Positions 32,149 to 42,519 of a stretch of 64,000 nt of DNA are shown here, piece after piece. The stretch spans positions 2,380,619-2,444,618 of the forward strand of contig RPFO01000276.1 of the NCBI GenBank assembly GCA_009746045.1, in the 5' to 3' direction. Both the position numbers and the translations under genes were made by a program. The DNA is from Mesostigma viride (Eukaryota > Streptophyta > Mesostigmatophyceae > Mesostigmatales > Mesostigmataceae). The notes below the pieces were generated by a model, which did no database searches, was not told the DNA's origin, and was given only the letters and a program-made list of their open reading frames with translations. Each line of letters starts with the position of its first letter. Position 1 is the stretch's first letter.

Positions 32149-35100
32149 ATGACAGGTGTCGTCAAGAAGCTGCTGGCCGGTAGGGGTAGACAGCTAGTGG
32201 ACTTGTGGAAGGTTTATTTTGCGGTTGACAGGAGCACGGAATTTAAGCTTACGGAATGGCAGGTCTTGCTGTGGTTAGAGACTGAGAATGAGCAGGAGCA
32301 GCGCAATGTGCAGCAGCGGATTCAGGCGATAGAAAATGAATGCGGAACAGGCGATGCCAGCGATGAGGATGACGGCACCGGACGGGTGGGGATGGCGAGG
32401 AGGATGGTGATGAGGAGGATGGCGATGATGAGAATGGAGGTGGCGATGATGTCCAGGAGGAGGAGGAGGAGGAGGAGGAGGAGGAGGAGGAGGAGGAGGA
32501 GGAGGAGGAGGAGGAGGAGGAGGAGGAGGAGGAGGAGGAGGAGGAGGAGGAGGAGGAGGAGGAGGAGGAGGAGGAGGAGGAGGAGGAGGAGGAGGAGGAG
32601 GAGGAGGAGGAGGAGGAGGAGAGGAGGAGGAGGAGGAGGAGGAGGAGGAGGAGGAGGAGGAGGAGGAGGAGGAGGAGGAGGAGGAGGAGGAGGAGGAGGA
32701 GGAGGAGGAGGAGGAGGAGGAGGAGGAGGAGGAGGAGGAGGAGGAGGAGGAGGAGGAGGAGGAGGAGGAGGAGGAGGAGGAGGAGGAGGAGGAGGAGGAG
32801 GAGGAGGAGGAGGAGGAGGAGGAGGAGGAGGAGGAGGAGGAGGAGGAGGAGGAGGAGGAGGAGGAGGAGGAGGAGGAGGAGGAGAGGAGGAGGAGGAGGA
32901 GGAGGAGGAGGAGGAGGAGGAGGAGAGGAGGAGGAGGAGGAGGAGGAGGAGGAGAGGAGGAGGAGGAGGAGGAGGAGGAGGAGGAGGAGGAGGAGGAGGA
33001 GGAGGAGGAGGAGGAGGAGGAGGAGGAGGAGGAGGAGGAGGAGGAGGAGGAGGAGGAGGAGGAGGAGGAGGAGGAGGAGGAGGAGGAGGAGGAGGAGGAG
33101 GAGGAGGAGGAGGAGGAGGAGGAGGAGGAGAGGAGGAGGAGGAGGAGGAGGAGGAGGAGGAGGAGGAGGAGGAGGAGGAGGAGGAGGAGGAGGAGGAGGA
33201 GGAGGAGGAGGAGGAGGAGGAGGAGGAGGAGGAGGAGGAGGAGGAGGAGGAGGAGGAGGAGGAGGAGGAGGAGGAGGAGGAGGAGGAGGAGGAGGAGGAG
33301 GAGGAGGAGGAGGAGGAGGAGGAGGAGGAGGAGGAGGAGGAGGAGGAGGAGGAGGAGGAGGAGGAGGAGGAGGAGGAGGAGGAGGAGGAGGAGGAGGAGG
33401 AGGAGGGGAGGAGGAGGAGGAGGAGGAGGAGGAGGAGGAGGAGGAGGAGGAGGAGGAGGAGGAGGATCGAGCTGGAGGAGGTGGAGGAAGAGGAGGAGGA
33501 GTCGAGGAGCTGGAGGAGGAGGAGCTGGAGGAGGTGGAGGAGGAGGACGCGTGCCGACACCTCCTTGCAGTGGCAAAAGGCGTCGTGGGCGCCCTCGCAA
33601 ATCTGATGAGGAGCGAGCGAAGGTGGCCCGGCCGGCAATCACTGCATCCGACACGAGCGATGACGAGTCTAGCTAGTGAGGAAGACCCCATGCCGGAGTA
33701 TGGGGATCCCGAGCTGCAGGCGGAGATGGACGAGGCGCCAGTGGCCAGCAATGCACGAGACTGGGTCGTCAAGACAGGCGATCAATGGGACGAGAAGGGC
33801 GCCGAGGAAGAGGGCGTGACCATCGACGTGCACCCCTGCAACCGGCCAGCCAAGGTGCAGCACCTGCCCCGGAATTATAAGGACATGGATGCCCTCGGGT
33901 GGTTTCATCTGATATGGGAACGCGAGGAGTGGGACAAGATTGCAGAGGCGACCAACGCCTATATTGAATGCAAGCAGGGACCTGACAACGTAGGGGACAT
34001 CACCGCCCATGACGGGTGGGCGTGTTTTTCGCGCTCCTTGTTGCAAAGGCGTGCATTCCGCTGTCCAACGAGGGTGACTACTGGTCAGGGAAGACCCACG
34101 GTGCAGTCCAGTTTCCTGACTGGTCAGGCCACATGTCCAAGGCGCGGTTCTACAAGATCAAGCATGCACAACCTGCATTTCCGCCGCCACGACGAGCGCC
34201 CTGCCGACCACAGCTCTCGGGAAGGCAAGCTGTACTTTTGCGACCACCTGGAGGAGATGATGAACAACAACATCAAGAATTATTTCCTGCTGGGGTCTTC
34301 AGTCGCCATCGATGAGTCGGGGATTGCTATCCGCAACCAGATGTGCAGCATCCGGGTCTATATGACCCCAGCCCAGCAAGCCCCACTCCTACCACATTCG
34401 GATATGGAGGCTCTGCGACTTCGAGACCAAGATTCCCTACCACAGCCAGACCTTCGACAGGATCAAGGGAGAAGGCGGCATGCGGGCAATCGTCAAGACG
34501 CTGTCGGAGACGCTGCCCAGCCCAGGGGATACTGAGATGGCGATCGACCGCCTCTACACGACTGTGGACACCATGGATCGACGACCTGCGTGAGATGCAT
34601 GGGGATCACTGCAGTGGGCACGTACTGTCATGACGTGCCGGGCCAGGAAGTGTGAGCTGGCCAAGGTCAAGCAGCTCATGGGCAGCAGGCCCCCGCGGCC
34701 GGCAAGTGGGTGGCTGCCGTGCACAAGCCGACTGGGAAGGCCCTCACCATGTGGCAAGACCGCCAAGCTGTCACCTGCCTTACCACAGGCATCCTCCCAC
34801 GCAGCGTGACCATCAGCAGGAGGAAGCTGGGGAAGGGCACCGGGGGGGCACTGGCACGGGAGGAGGTGCCCTGCCCCGAGGCCATGCTGCGGTACAACCG
34901 CATCTACAAGTGCGTGGACCAGTTTGACTTCCTGCTGACGGCCCGCACGTGGGACATGGAGGGGTGGACCATCTTCCACAAGTGGTACTGCCGCTGGGCC
35001 TTGGGCCTCTTCTCCACGATCGTGCGCATGGCATACTGCCTGCAGAAGCTGGCTCTTGGCAAGGACGCCATGGACCACAAGGTGTTCATTCTGGCCTTCC

Positions 35101-35542
35101 ACACGCAGCTGCTCAAGAACACATTTGACGGCACCCCCCGGCTTCGCGGCATGGCCGTTCCCAGCATCGGCAAGGGGCGTGCTGGGCGCCACTCTGGCAC
35201 AGTCACGGGGTTGGCTCCCTGCTGCGCGACCTCAACCTGCCCACATCCCACTCTGGCATGCATGGTGTGCGTGGTGTGCCGGGCGCGGTCGATGAAGGCC
35301 TGCGCACTGGCCAACACAGACCCACCCAAGCAGGGGGCGCGCACCCGCACCTGGTGCATGCAAGGAGTGCGACCTGGCCATGTGCTCGCCAGACTGCTTC
35401 AACTGACTTCCACAACCCGCTCATGATCAAGCTCCCCTACATAGACACGGCCCCCGTGGCCAAGAAGCTCCTGGCGGGCGTGGTGCTCACCAGCACCAGG
35501 ACGGGGGGCCGCAAGGAATACAAGAAGAAGGCGCAGTGCTAG
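32149..35542 (+). pseudogene. piggyBac transposase pseudogene (DDE_Tnp_1_7 type)
   Basis: The presumed start is 'MTGVVKKLLAGRGRQLVDLW'. The protein then runs into a D/E-rich segment that has become a 1-kb GGA repeat, a basic AT-hook-like 'KRRRGRPRKS' in another frame, and 'EEDPMPEYGDPELQ'. Next comes the piggyBac body: 'WDKIAEATNAYIECKQ', 'LSNEGDYWSGK', 'MSKARFYKIK', 'LHFRRHDERP', 'SVAIDESG' (first catalytic Asp region), 'DRLYTTVDTM' and 'GITAVGTY'. Then follow 'LRYNRIYKCVDQFDFLL' and a Cys-rich end with 'CMVCVVC' and 'CKECDLAMCSPDC'. Frame changes are evident near 33600, 34015, 34160, 34400, 34580, 34640 and 35170-35400, so no active enzyme can be made. The order matches insect and vertebrate piggyBac proteins; the acidic tract is unusually long. 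Confidence 0.82.
32456..33467 (+). repeat. 1-kb (GGA)n purine array inside the transposase reading frame
   Basis: Over 330 GGA triplets run almost without interruption. They are broken only by single irregularities such as 'ggagaggagg' near 32620, 32882, 32923, 32952 and 33128, and 'ggagggg' near 33404. Each shifts the frame, so the plus strand would switch between poly-Arg, poly-Gly and poly-Glu. In the original frame it continues an acidic stretch (D and E codons at 32395-32455), so it probably expanded from a real Glu-rich segment. Confidence 0.95.
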
Positions 35543-36144
35543 GTGCTAGGCGCTAGGCTACCGCACGCGCTGGGGATTAATTTATGGTGTCAGCATGCTT
35601 GTATTATACAGGGAGTGTGCACCCATCGTGTATTTCACGTGTATGATCATGTTGACGCACCCTACTTGCAATATTGGTGCTTCCATGGCCTTATTATTAG
35701 GCCCCCCACCCCATGTGTCATGTTGTGATGTTAGCATGTGCTTCCTACTGCGTTGTACTGCGTTGTAATTGTGATGCATAGGAAAAATAGCTGCAGAGGC
35801 CAAATGGGCCTGGCTTTTGTTTCACAGACTCTACATATGTTGCACATAGCTCAGGCAAAAGGCCAGATTTTTTACTTTATTAATTTCTGAATAAACACGT
35901 CGCTTGTCACCTAGGGTCAAGAAATCGCGGTCACCAGACCCCCCTGTATTCATAGCACGTACTGTATCTCTCTATGGAATAGGAATTTGGTAGGTCTGAT
36001 TAGCTCAAAAACAACTTTGATTTATGCGCTTTCAGGAAAGTTTATACATGACCATGAAAAAAAAATTTCCTTAGGTGCTATACGCGTTCTAAAAAAGGCT
36101 TACAATGCGATATATCGCGTTCTAATTAAAAAAACACGGGTTAA

Positions 36145-36445
36145 TAGTGGTAGTATGTACAAATATCTTCCCTTGTATAAACAGCATGATTGCATGCATG
36201 CCTTCCATAACATGGTGGCTATTTCAATCCCCATGTGCTAGGCTGGACTGGCTGGTGGCTAAGTACTGCCGTTATGACAACTATTCCTGGACGCATGGCG
36301 GCCCCAATGTCGTGTAAGGAATATAGTAGTCGTCTGAGAGGACTTAAAGGCGTGAAGACTGCAGAAGCTGCGTGGCGCTGTCAGAAGGAAGACCTGCGTG
36401 GAGACCGGGAGGACGGCAAACACTGGGCTGGGCCCATGTAGTGGA
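36145..36445. other. Right flank of the piggyBac element, no gene
   Basis: The 300 bp following the TTAA site contain unremarkable sequence and then an (ATTA)-type run at about 36446-36478 that begins the next LINE piece. Confidence 0.4.
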
Positions 36446-37290
36446 TTAGTTAATTATTTTTATTAATAAATTAATTACGTGCTCCCGTACGTGTGATGGA
36501 TGGAAAGTGCCGATATATAGCTCTAGAGTCTCGTCCTGCAGCGGGTCGAAGTGCTTGACTATGACGTTAAGGCTGCGCTTGTCGAGCTCGGCCTCCTCGC
36601 GGAGGTCCAGCGTCTGCTGCTTAATAAGCTGCATGATGGGCGGCGATGGTGGAGGTGGTGGTGGTGGTGTGGTTCATCAGGCATGGCCGCTGCCCAGGTC
36701 TGGGCGGGAGGGGCATCGCCGGCAGGGCCAGCAGGGGCTGGCCGGGTGGCGATGTCCTTCACCGCCTGGGCAGTGATGCCTGCGGTGCATGTTTAATTGC
36801 AAGCATTCGATGGCTATGGCATTGTCCTGCAGGCGCTTGTCGATGGCGAGGAGCTGGGCAGTGGGCGGTGAGCCGGGCGTCGGTGGTGGTGGAGGTGGAG
36901 GCGAGGAGCTTGGAGGTGGCGGTGGTGGTGGAGGAGGGGAGGGGAAGCTCGGCAGCCAGCGTGCCGCCCATGGCCGCCACATCTGTGGCGAGGGGTGTCA
37001 CGTGCTGCACGAGGGCCTGGTTGATGATGGAGCGGATTTCGGAGGTGGAATGCATGGAAGTGGGAGCCCGGCCAGATCTCGGCGACAGAGCGCCCGAGGA
37101 GGGAGCAGAGGGCGAGGAGCTGAAGGCGGGGGCGGGGGTAGCTGGACAGATTCGTTCGAGAGCTCCGGAGCGAAAGCATGCCGACCACACGGCCAGGCGG
37201 CGTGAGGCGACCGAGGACGTGAAGGTGCTGGCACAGGGCATGCAAGAAGCGAGGTGTGCGACCCGTAGCATCGATCCCATGTGCTGCAGG
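36446..37290 (-). pseudogene. LINE ORF1p-like N-terminal pseudogene, family A (copy A3)
   Basis: On the minus strand, read through frame breaks, a Ser/Ala/Pro-rich N-terminal region is followed by helical 'AIDKRLQDNAIAIECLQ', 'PDLGSGHA', and 'KQQTLDLREEAELDKRS' with 'LNVIVKHFDPLQDETLELY'. The last two match copy A2 (KQQALD..., VIVKHFDQPKDET). The copy stops right there and runs into 'acgtaattaatttattaat', so the C-terminal domain is missing. This is an unusual 3' truncation for a LINE copy. Confidence 0.55.
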
Positions 37291-37327
37291 AATAGTTGTC
37301 TCACGTACATTAAGTGAGACAACTATT
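37291..37327. repeat. Short hairpin built on the AGTTGTCTCAC motif
   Basis: Perfect 14-bp arms 'aatagttgtctcac' (37291-37304) and 'gtgagacaactatt' (37314-37327) enclose 9 bp. The motif 'agttgtctcac' also occurs near 17311, 53749, 53827 and 54070, and in altered form near 43975. It may be the tip of another repeat family. Confidence 0.6.
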
Positions 37328-37499
37328 ATTAAAAACTCAGTTTTGTAAAAGCTGGTTGTCTCCTTGATAAATACTTACCTCAGAGTGATCGATACCTCCG
37401 GAATTGAACATAACCAATTAATCTACCTCCACATCCACCCTCCTCGCCTCGATCCACCTCCACTGCCACCTCCGCACCTCGATCCACTGCCGCAATCAC

Positions 37500-38230
37500 C
37501 TCCCAGCTCCTCGACATTGACAAACGCCTCCACGTACAATGCCATCGCCATTGAGTGCCTGCAAAACACCGCAGGCCTCAGCGCCCAGGCGGTGAAGGAC
37601 ATCGCCGCCCAGCCGGCATGACTGCTGGCCCGGCCAGCGATGCTCCTCCCACCCAGACCTGGGCGGACATGCTGTTAAGCACCACAACACGTCCACCGCC
37701 TCCACTATCGCGGCGCACAGCTGAAGCAACAAACGCTTGACCTCCGCGAGGAGACCGACATCACCAAGCGCAGCCCGACAATGTCATCGTCAAGCATGCA
37801 CTTCGACCATGCAGCCGGCAGGTGAGGACTCGGAGTCTCTTGCCATAGCACGTTTAAGCGCGACATTCTTACCCCCTGCATGCAACTCGAACTGGTGAGC
37901 TGCGGATGTCAGCTGTCCGCCTTCCCCACACGCGGGGTAAGGCTGCATGGCCCGGCCGGCCCCCGTGCTCCTCACCTTCAAGTACACATGGCGAATGAGC
38001 TGTTATAATTGTTTCTCAAATGCCGCAAGAAGCTATCAGAGGACTTCCTACACGCTGGACGACGACTTGACCCTGGCACAGCAACTGACAGCGGCGACAG
38101 GAGCTATGGCCGACCTACCTCCAGCTCCGGCAGAGCGCAGGGGGGAAACCGGTCTACTGGAGGGGGGCGGTCATCCACGTCGACCACAAGCCCTGGCAGG
38201 CGCCCCCTGCCATGCACCCCAGCAACTCCA
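37500..38230 (+). pseudogene. LINE ORF1p-like pseudogene, family A (copy A4)
   Basis: Parallel to copy A3, this plus-strand copy has 'NAIAIECLQNTAGLSAQAVK', 'DAPPTQTWADMLLS', a KHFDHA remnant near 37800, 'FKRDIL' and 'LPTRGKAA'-like pieces. The C-terminal 'TLDDDLTLAQQ' and 'DHKPWQAPP' segment follows at 38050-38210. Stops and frame changes are frequent. A3 and A4 lie head to head around the hairpin at 37.3 kb. Confidence 0.55.
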
Positions 38231-38660
38231 GTCTAGAGGGAATATCAAGGAGACAACCAGCGCAGGCCAGAAATCGGGAGAATCCGGACCATGGTATCTC
38301 GAGCCTACCGTTATCTTGTCCGCGTTTTCGAGTCGTTCAGGATGATGAATATGAATGGAGATGGAAATGTGTAGCCGCGTGCATGGAAATTATGGCTGGC
38401 TTACGTGTAGAGCTACTAGATGATCGACCGAGACGGTGGGGCCCGAAACCGGCAGCTTGCTTGATCATGCAGGGCGTGTGTTTCGAGCCTAACTGGCCGG
38501 GAGTGTCTATATATAGTGACCAGTGAGCACCATTGCTGCGATCGCTCTCCCAACATTTATGAGGAGATGCCCGCAAATGGAAAACCACTGACTGAAAAGG
38601 TCTAGCTAGTCAGTCATTACGTTAGCCATGCCGTGTTTCCAAACGGTAGAGGGAATATAT
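38231..38660 (+). repeat. Family A 3' region containing a 270-bp shared block
   Basis: The block starting 'aggagacaaccagcgcaggc' (38247) and ending 'cctaactggccgggagtgtc' (38505) is repeated, about 90% alike by eye, at 53288-53541. Its first 45 bp also stand at 42230-42275. It leads into the family A segment 'ccattgctgcgatcgctctc' and 'aggtctagctagtcagtcat'. Confidence 0.6.
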
Positions 38661-38984
38661 AACAGTAGTGTAGATTAGTCAGGCCTAGCCTAGCACGTGG
38701 CTCACGCCTACTACGCGCATGTGCGCCTATAATTGGACTCCCCATGGATGAATCTAGCCAAGCTCTGCCTATGCAGAGAGCTACTCTCTGCTGAGAAGCC
38801 ATGCATGCCCTAGCCTTTGCCGTTTAGCCATGATGATCTTCCACACCATGTCCGCACCTTAGGTGCTAGCTGGAATACATAGTGGTGCAGGTGCACTTTG
38901 TGCTGCCACCTGCAGAGCAGCTAGGTGTAGTTTACACCCTACCCTGCATTGCAGGAAGCCGTATAGCCCAGACTGTATCAAAAG

Positions 38985-40007
38985 CCATATATATTAAAAA
39001 TATAATTACTTACAGCAGAGTGAAATCACTCAAACCAAAGCAAACGCCCAGCTATAAACCTATATACAGAGCCATGTCAAAGCTCTATACTACGATAAGA
39101 CCAATGGAAACTCCTAACGGGAGGAACCTAATAGCCCTGCTGCACCGCAAAATCAGCCCGCGTACGGCGGAACATGATGTCAGCCATGGCCCGAGTCAGC
39201 GCCACCGACAAGCGCTGACGCCAATATGACGTCCAGGTCCGCGCCGACCATGGGGCCCGCTGGCCCTCCAGGTCCAGCCGGTCCTCCCGGAGCCGGCAAC
39301 CGACTCCTTGAAGAAGGCGGAGGTCAGGGGCCCCATGGCCCCAAACTCCTCCAGGACAAAGGGCACCACACGATGGTGCCCGACGTCGCCGTAGGCCAGG
39401 AGCTTGGCCCGCTCCGCCCGGTCCGCCGTACGTGTAACCTGCATGCCGTGAGGGAGGCCCCAGCCACGTGGCTAAGAGCCAAGGGCCGCGCCACCGAAAC
39501 GTCAATAAGCAGATGCCGGCCACCCCCCTCAAAGTCCAGCACCACGATGTCAGGCCGGTGGTTGGGGGAATAGAAGGCAGCGCCATCCGCATCCTCGGAC
39601 CGGATGTTCGCGTGGGGGAAAACCGACCGAATCATGGCGAGCACCACCGTCAGGAGGACAGTGTGCAAATACAAATACCAATTCTGATTCTGTTGGCCCC
39701 CCATGCAGGCAAGGTAGTGAGTCCCCGTGGGATCCAGCGGCTGCCCACCACAGCTACCACAAGGCCGCCCGGCCGGAACAAGAGGCTGCGGGGCAAATAG
39801 CTGGTGCCGGAGCGCCACCGAGTAGTGGCTGGGAGCCAAGGCGAATGGGGGTGCCATGGGAAGAGCACGAAGGTACGCCGAGCCCACACTCCGCAAGGAA
39901 AGCGAGAACAGCCACGCACGTCCCTGGGCGTTGAGGTCCGTGAAAAGAGCAATCCAATCAGCCGTGTGCAGAATACCCGCGTAGGTTTTCTGGTGTTTAT
40001 CGAAAGC
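38985..40007 (-). pseudogene. Retroelement fragment with zinc finger and restriction-like endonuclease (copy 1)
   Basis: The minus strand is open for 228 codons from 40010. It reads 'HTADWIALFTDLNAQGRAWL', a CCHC finger 'CGSCGGQPLDPTGTHYLAC', 'HTVLLTVVLAMIRSVFPHAN', and the nuclease-like series 'EDADGAAF', 'RPDIVVLDFEG' and 'LLIDVSVARPLAL'. A CCHC finger followed by R-P-D-I-V and a later D-V is the arrangement of the restriction-like endonuclease at the end of R2-type and some algal non-LTR elements (Dualen/RandI group). No reverse transcriptase is attached. A frame break follows near 39320. Its 3' region ends in 'ttacagcagagtgaaatcac' read in reverse, then an AT-rich tail. Confidence 0.6.
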
Positions 40008-40197
40008 CATATATATTTAATAATATAATTACTTACAGCAGAGTGAAATCACTCAAACCAAAGCAAACGCCCAGCTATAAACCTCTATACAGAGCCATGT
40101 CAAATCTCTATACTACGATAAGACCAATGGAAACTCCTAACGGGAGGAACCTAATAGCCCTGCTGCACCGCAAAATCAGCCCGCGTACGGCGGAGCA
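40008..40197 (-). repeat. Short 3'-end copy of the endonuclease-type retroelement
   Basis: About 190 bp here repeat 38985-39173 almost exactly, including 'gaaatcactcaaaccaaagc' and 'ggaacctaatagccctgctg'. It is a strongly 5'-truncated second insertion placed exactly at the upstream edge of copy 1. Confidence 0.75.
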
Positions 40198-40289
40198 TGA
40201 AAGCCATATATATGCCCCTTCTCAGGGATATGTGCTACATGTAATGTACTCCCGGCCAACGGAGATATGTTATATTTAAATTAATTTTA

Positions 40290-41395
40290 ATAATAATATA
40301 ACTAATCTACACGTATAACGTCTGTTGTGTATCACTGCGAAACATAACCAAAGCCAACGCTAACAAGAGTTCTATCACGACATGCAATTTAATAGTAACT
40401 ACAACTAGCCGGCATGGGACACTCCACACCGTGGAACGAATCAGTAAAACAGCCCAATAACCGTGCTGCGCCGCAAAGTCAGCCCACGTGCGGCGGAGCA
40501 AGATGTCAGCCATAACCCGGGTAAGCGCTACCGAAAAGTTTTGGCGCCAGTACGACGTCCAGGTCCGTGCCAACCAAGGGGCCCGCTGGCCTTCCATGCA
40601 GGGCCAGGCGGTCCTCCCGGAGCCGGCAGCACTTGAATTAAGCCGGCGGTCAGGGTCCTCATGGCCCCAAACTCCTCCAAGACAAAGGGCACCACACAGT
40701 GACCCGAGTGCCCGACATTGCCCGTAGGCCGTGAGCTTGGCGCCCTCTCAGCCCGATCCGCCGTGTAGCCCGCCACCTGCATGGCGGGACGCACCAACCA
40801 CATGGCTAATTAAGAGCAAAGGGGTGAGCCACAGAAACGTCAATGAGCAAGTGCCGGCCGCCTCCCTCAAAGTTCAGAACCACGATGTCAGTCGGGTCGG
40901 TGGTTGGGAGAGTAGAAACTAGCCGCACCGTCCGCATCCTCATCTGGACTGGATCGGTTCGGCGCATGCATGGCCGGGTGAAAACAGACCGGACCATGGC
41001 GACTGGCGAGCACCACCGGCAGGAGGATGTCCAGTGTGCAAGTACAATTACCAATTCTGATTCTGCTGGCCACCCGTGCATGCATGACAGGTCGTGGGTC
41101 CCAGTGGTGTGCAAGGCCTGCCTGCAGCTACCACAGTGCGGGAACACTCAGAGCTGTTGCGGGGCACTGACAGTTGGTGTCGCAGAGCCACCGGATAGTG
41201 ACTCGGGGCGCCAGGACAAACGGGGCCAAGGGGAGAGCGCGGAGGTAAGCCGAGCCCATACTCCGCAACGAGAGTGAGAAACTAGCCACGCGTGACCCTG
41301 GGCGTTAATCAGTTGAGGTCATAAAAAAGAGCCATCCAATCCGCCGTGTGCCGAATATACCCGCGTAGGTTTACTGGTGTTTATCGATGACACGG
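40290..41395 (-). pseudogene. Retroelement fragment with zinc finger and restriction-like endonuclease (copy 2)
   Basis: Same layout as copy 1 but more decayed: 'CGSCRQALHTTGTHDLSC' finger, 'PTDIVVLNFEGGGRHLLIDV', then a frame-broken end. Upstream pieces matching 'HTADW.ALF.DLN' lie near 41310-41350. Its 5' edge, 'gtttactggtgtttatcga', is at the same place as in copy 1 ('gttttctggtgtttatcga', 40003). Its 3' region differs from that of copy 1. Confidence 0.55.
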
Positions 41396-41439
41396 GCAGG
41401 GATTCATGTATCATACCTTCATGTATCATACCTAGCTTC

Positions 41440-41626
41440 AGCGGTTGCACGACCTCACCTGGACGCTGGATGACGATGTGACCCCCGCTCAGCAACAGCA
41501 GCGACGCGACCTGTGGCCGGAATACCTCCGCCATAAGCCAGGACCCCCAGAAGCCCAAGGTGTACTGGAGGCCGGGCGGGGACCTGATGATCAACCACAA
41601 GATGTGGACGCCCCCAGCGGGCTAGA
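41440..41626 (+). pseudogene. LINE ORF1p-like C-terminal fragment, family B (copy B2)
   Basis: The fragment opens 'LHDLTWTLDDDVTPAQQQQR', continues 'RDLWPEYLRHK', and in shifted frame ends 'HKMWTPPAG' at TAG 41624. It is the same end as copy B1. It is 5' truncated, with two frame changes. Confidence 0.65.
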
Positions 41627-42056
41627 ATAGCGATAGCCCTAGCTTGTAACCATTGGAGTCACTGCCGCTAAGGCAGCCATGATTAGAATGTTTGCCTAGC
41701 TGTGCCAACATACCTAGCCACGTGCCGCCAACGCACGGTACACAACCAGCCATAGCCAAGGTTAGCCTATAGTTCTAGTACAGCCATGCTACGTACGCCC
41801 TGGCTATGTTCATATTACTTGCCCACGCTACTTGTTATGCCACGCTTACCTGGGTCTTATTGCACCCACAGTTTGCCGGATCGGTAGCCTGTCCTTTTAG
41901 CTAGCGCGCCCGAATGCAGCTGTGGCATGCATGCCTTTGGCATGAAGGAGACTGGGGGTCTCTGCCCTTTCTCCTGTAGTGCACACACAGGGATTAATTA
42001 AAAGCACTTCGGTGCTCCGTGACTCCCCAACGGGAGCACGTGTTTAACTAATTAAT
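41627..42056 (+). repeat. Family B LINE 3' region and tail following copy B2
   Basis: This follows the ORF1 stop directly and repeats 14526-14940 in the same order, including 'tggcatgaaggagactgggg' and 'cttcggtgctccgtgactcc'. It ends 'gtttaactaattaatacc'. There is no ORF2 between. Confidence 0.65.
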
Positions 42057-42216
42057 ACCTTCATGCTAATTAATTAATTAATTAAACACGTGCCCCCGTT
42101 GGGGAGTCACGGAGCACCGGAGTGCATGCTTTTAATCCCTGTACACATGCACAAATATAGGAAGAAAGGGCAGAGACAAGATGCCCCCTTTCTCCTTCAT
42201 GCTTAAGGCATGCCAT
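41920..42216. repeat. Tail-to-tail inverted pair of family B 3' ends
   Basis: The plus-strand tail at about 41920-42050 is matched in reverse by a minus-strand tail at about 42078-42216, for example 'ggggagtcacggagcacc' at 42100. The two AT-rich tails face each other around 42060-42085, forming an imperfect palindrome with arms of about 130 bp. Confidence 0.75.
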
Positions 42217-42519
42217 AGCAGCAATATCAAGGAGACAACCAGCGCAGGCCAGAAATCGGGAGAATCCGGACCATGCAATATTGGACACGATAGACGATCC
42301 GGCGAATTCTGTGGGTGCAATATAAGACCTGCGTGACCATATCATGGCTCACTTCATATCATGGCCAGGAGCGTGGGCAAGCAAGCGGAGCATAGCTAGG
42401 GCGTAGCATGGCTGGCTGTAGTATTATGCTAACTAGCTAAGGCTATGGCTGGTTGTGTACGTACCGTGCGTTAGCGGTGCACGCACGTGACTAACGTATG
42501 GTGGCAAAGCTAGGCATTC

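Larger units (their letters stand above)
31726..36140 (+). mobile_element. piggyBac-like DNA transposon, complete ends, TTAA-flanked
   Basis: The left end 'cccgtgtttttttacaacgc' follows TTAA (31722-31725). The right end, read in reverse, starts 'cccgtgtttttttaattag' and precedes TTAA (36141-36144). TTAA duplication with ends starting CCC is the hallmark of the piggyBac superfamily. Both ends also carry the palindrome 'aacgcgatayatcgcg' just inside, twice at the left. The interior holds a broken transposase gene in the same orientation. Total length is about 4.4 kb. It starts only 315 bp past the pyrophosphatase stop. Related termini occur near 44.1-44.4 kb. Confidence 0.85.

Noticed and set aside
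32249-33772. Minus-strand frames of 440-510 codons of poly-Ser, Pro and Leu
   Set aside because: Complement of the GGA array; no stop codon can arise in CTC/TCC/CCT repeats. The flanking residues fit no family.
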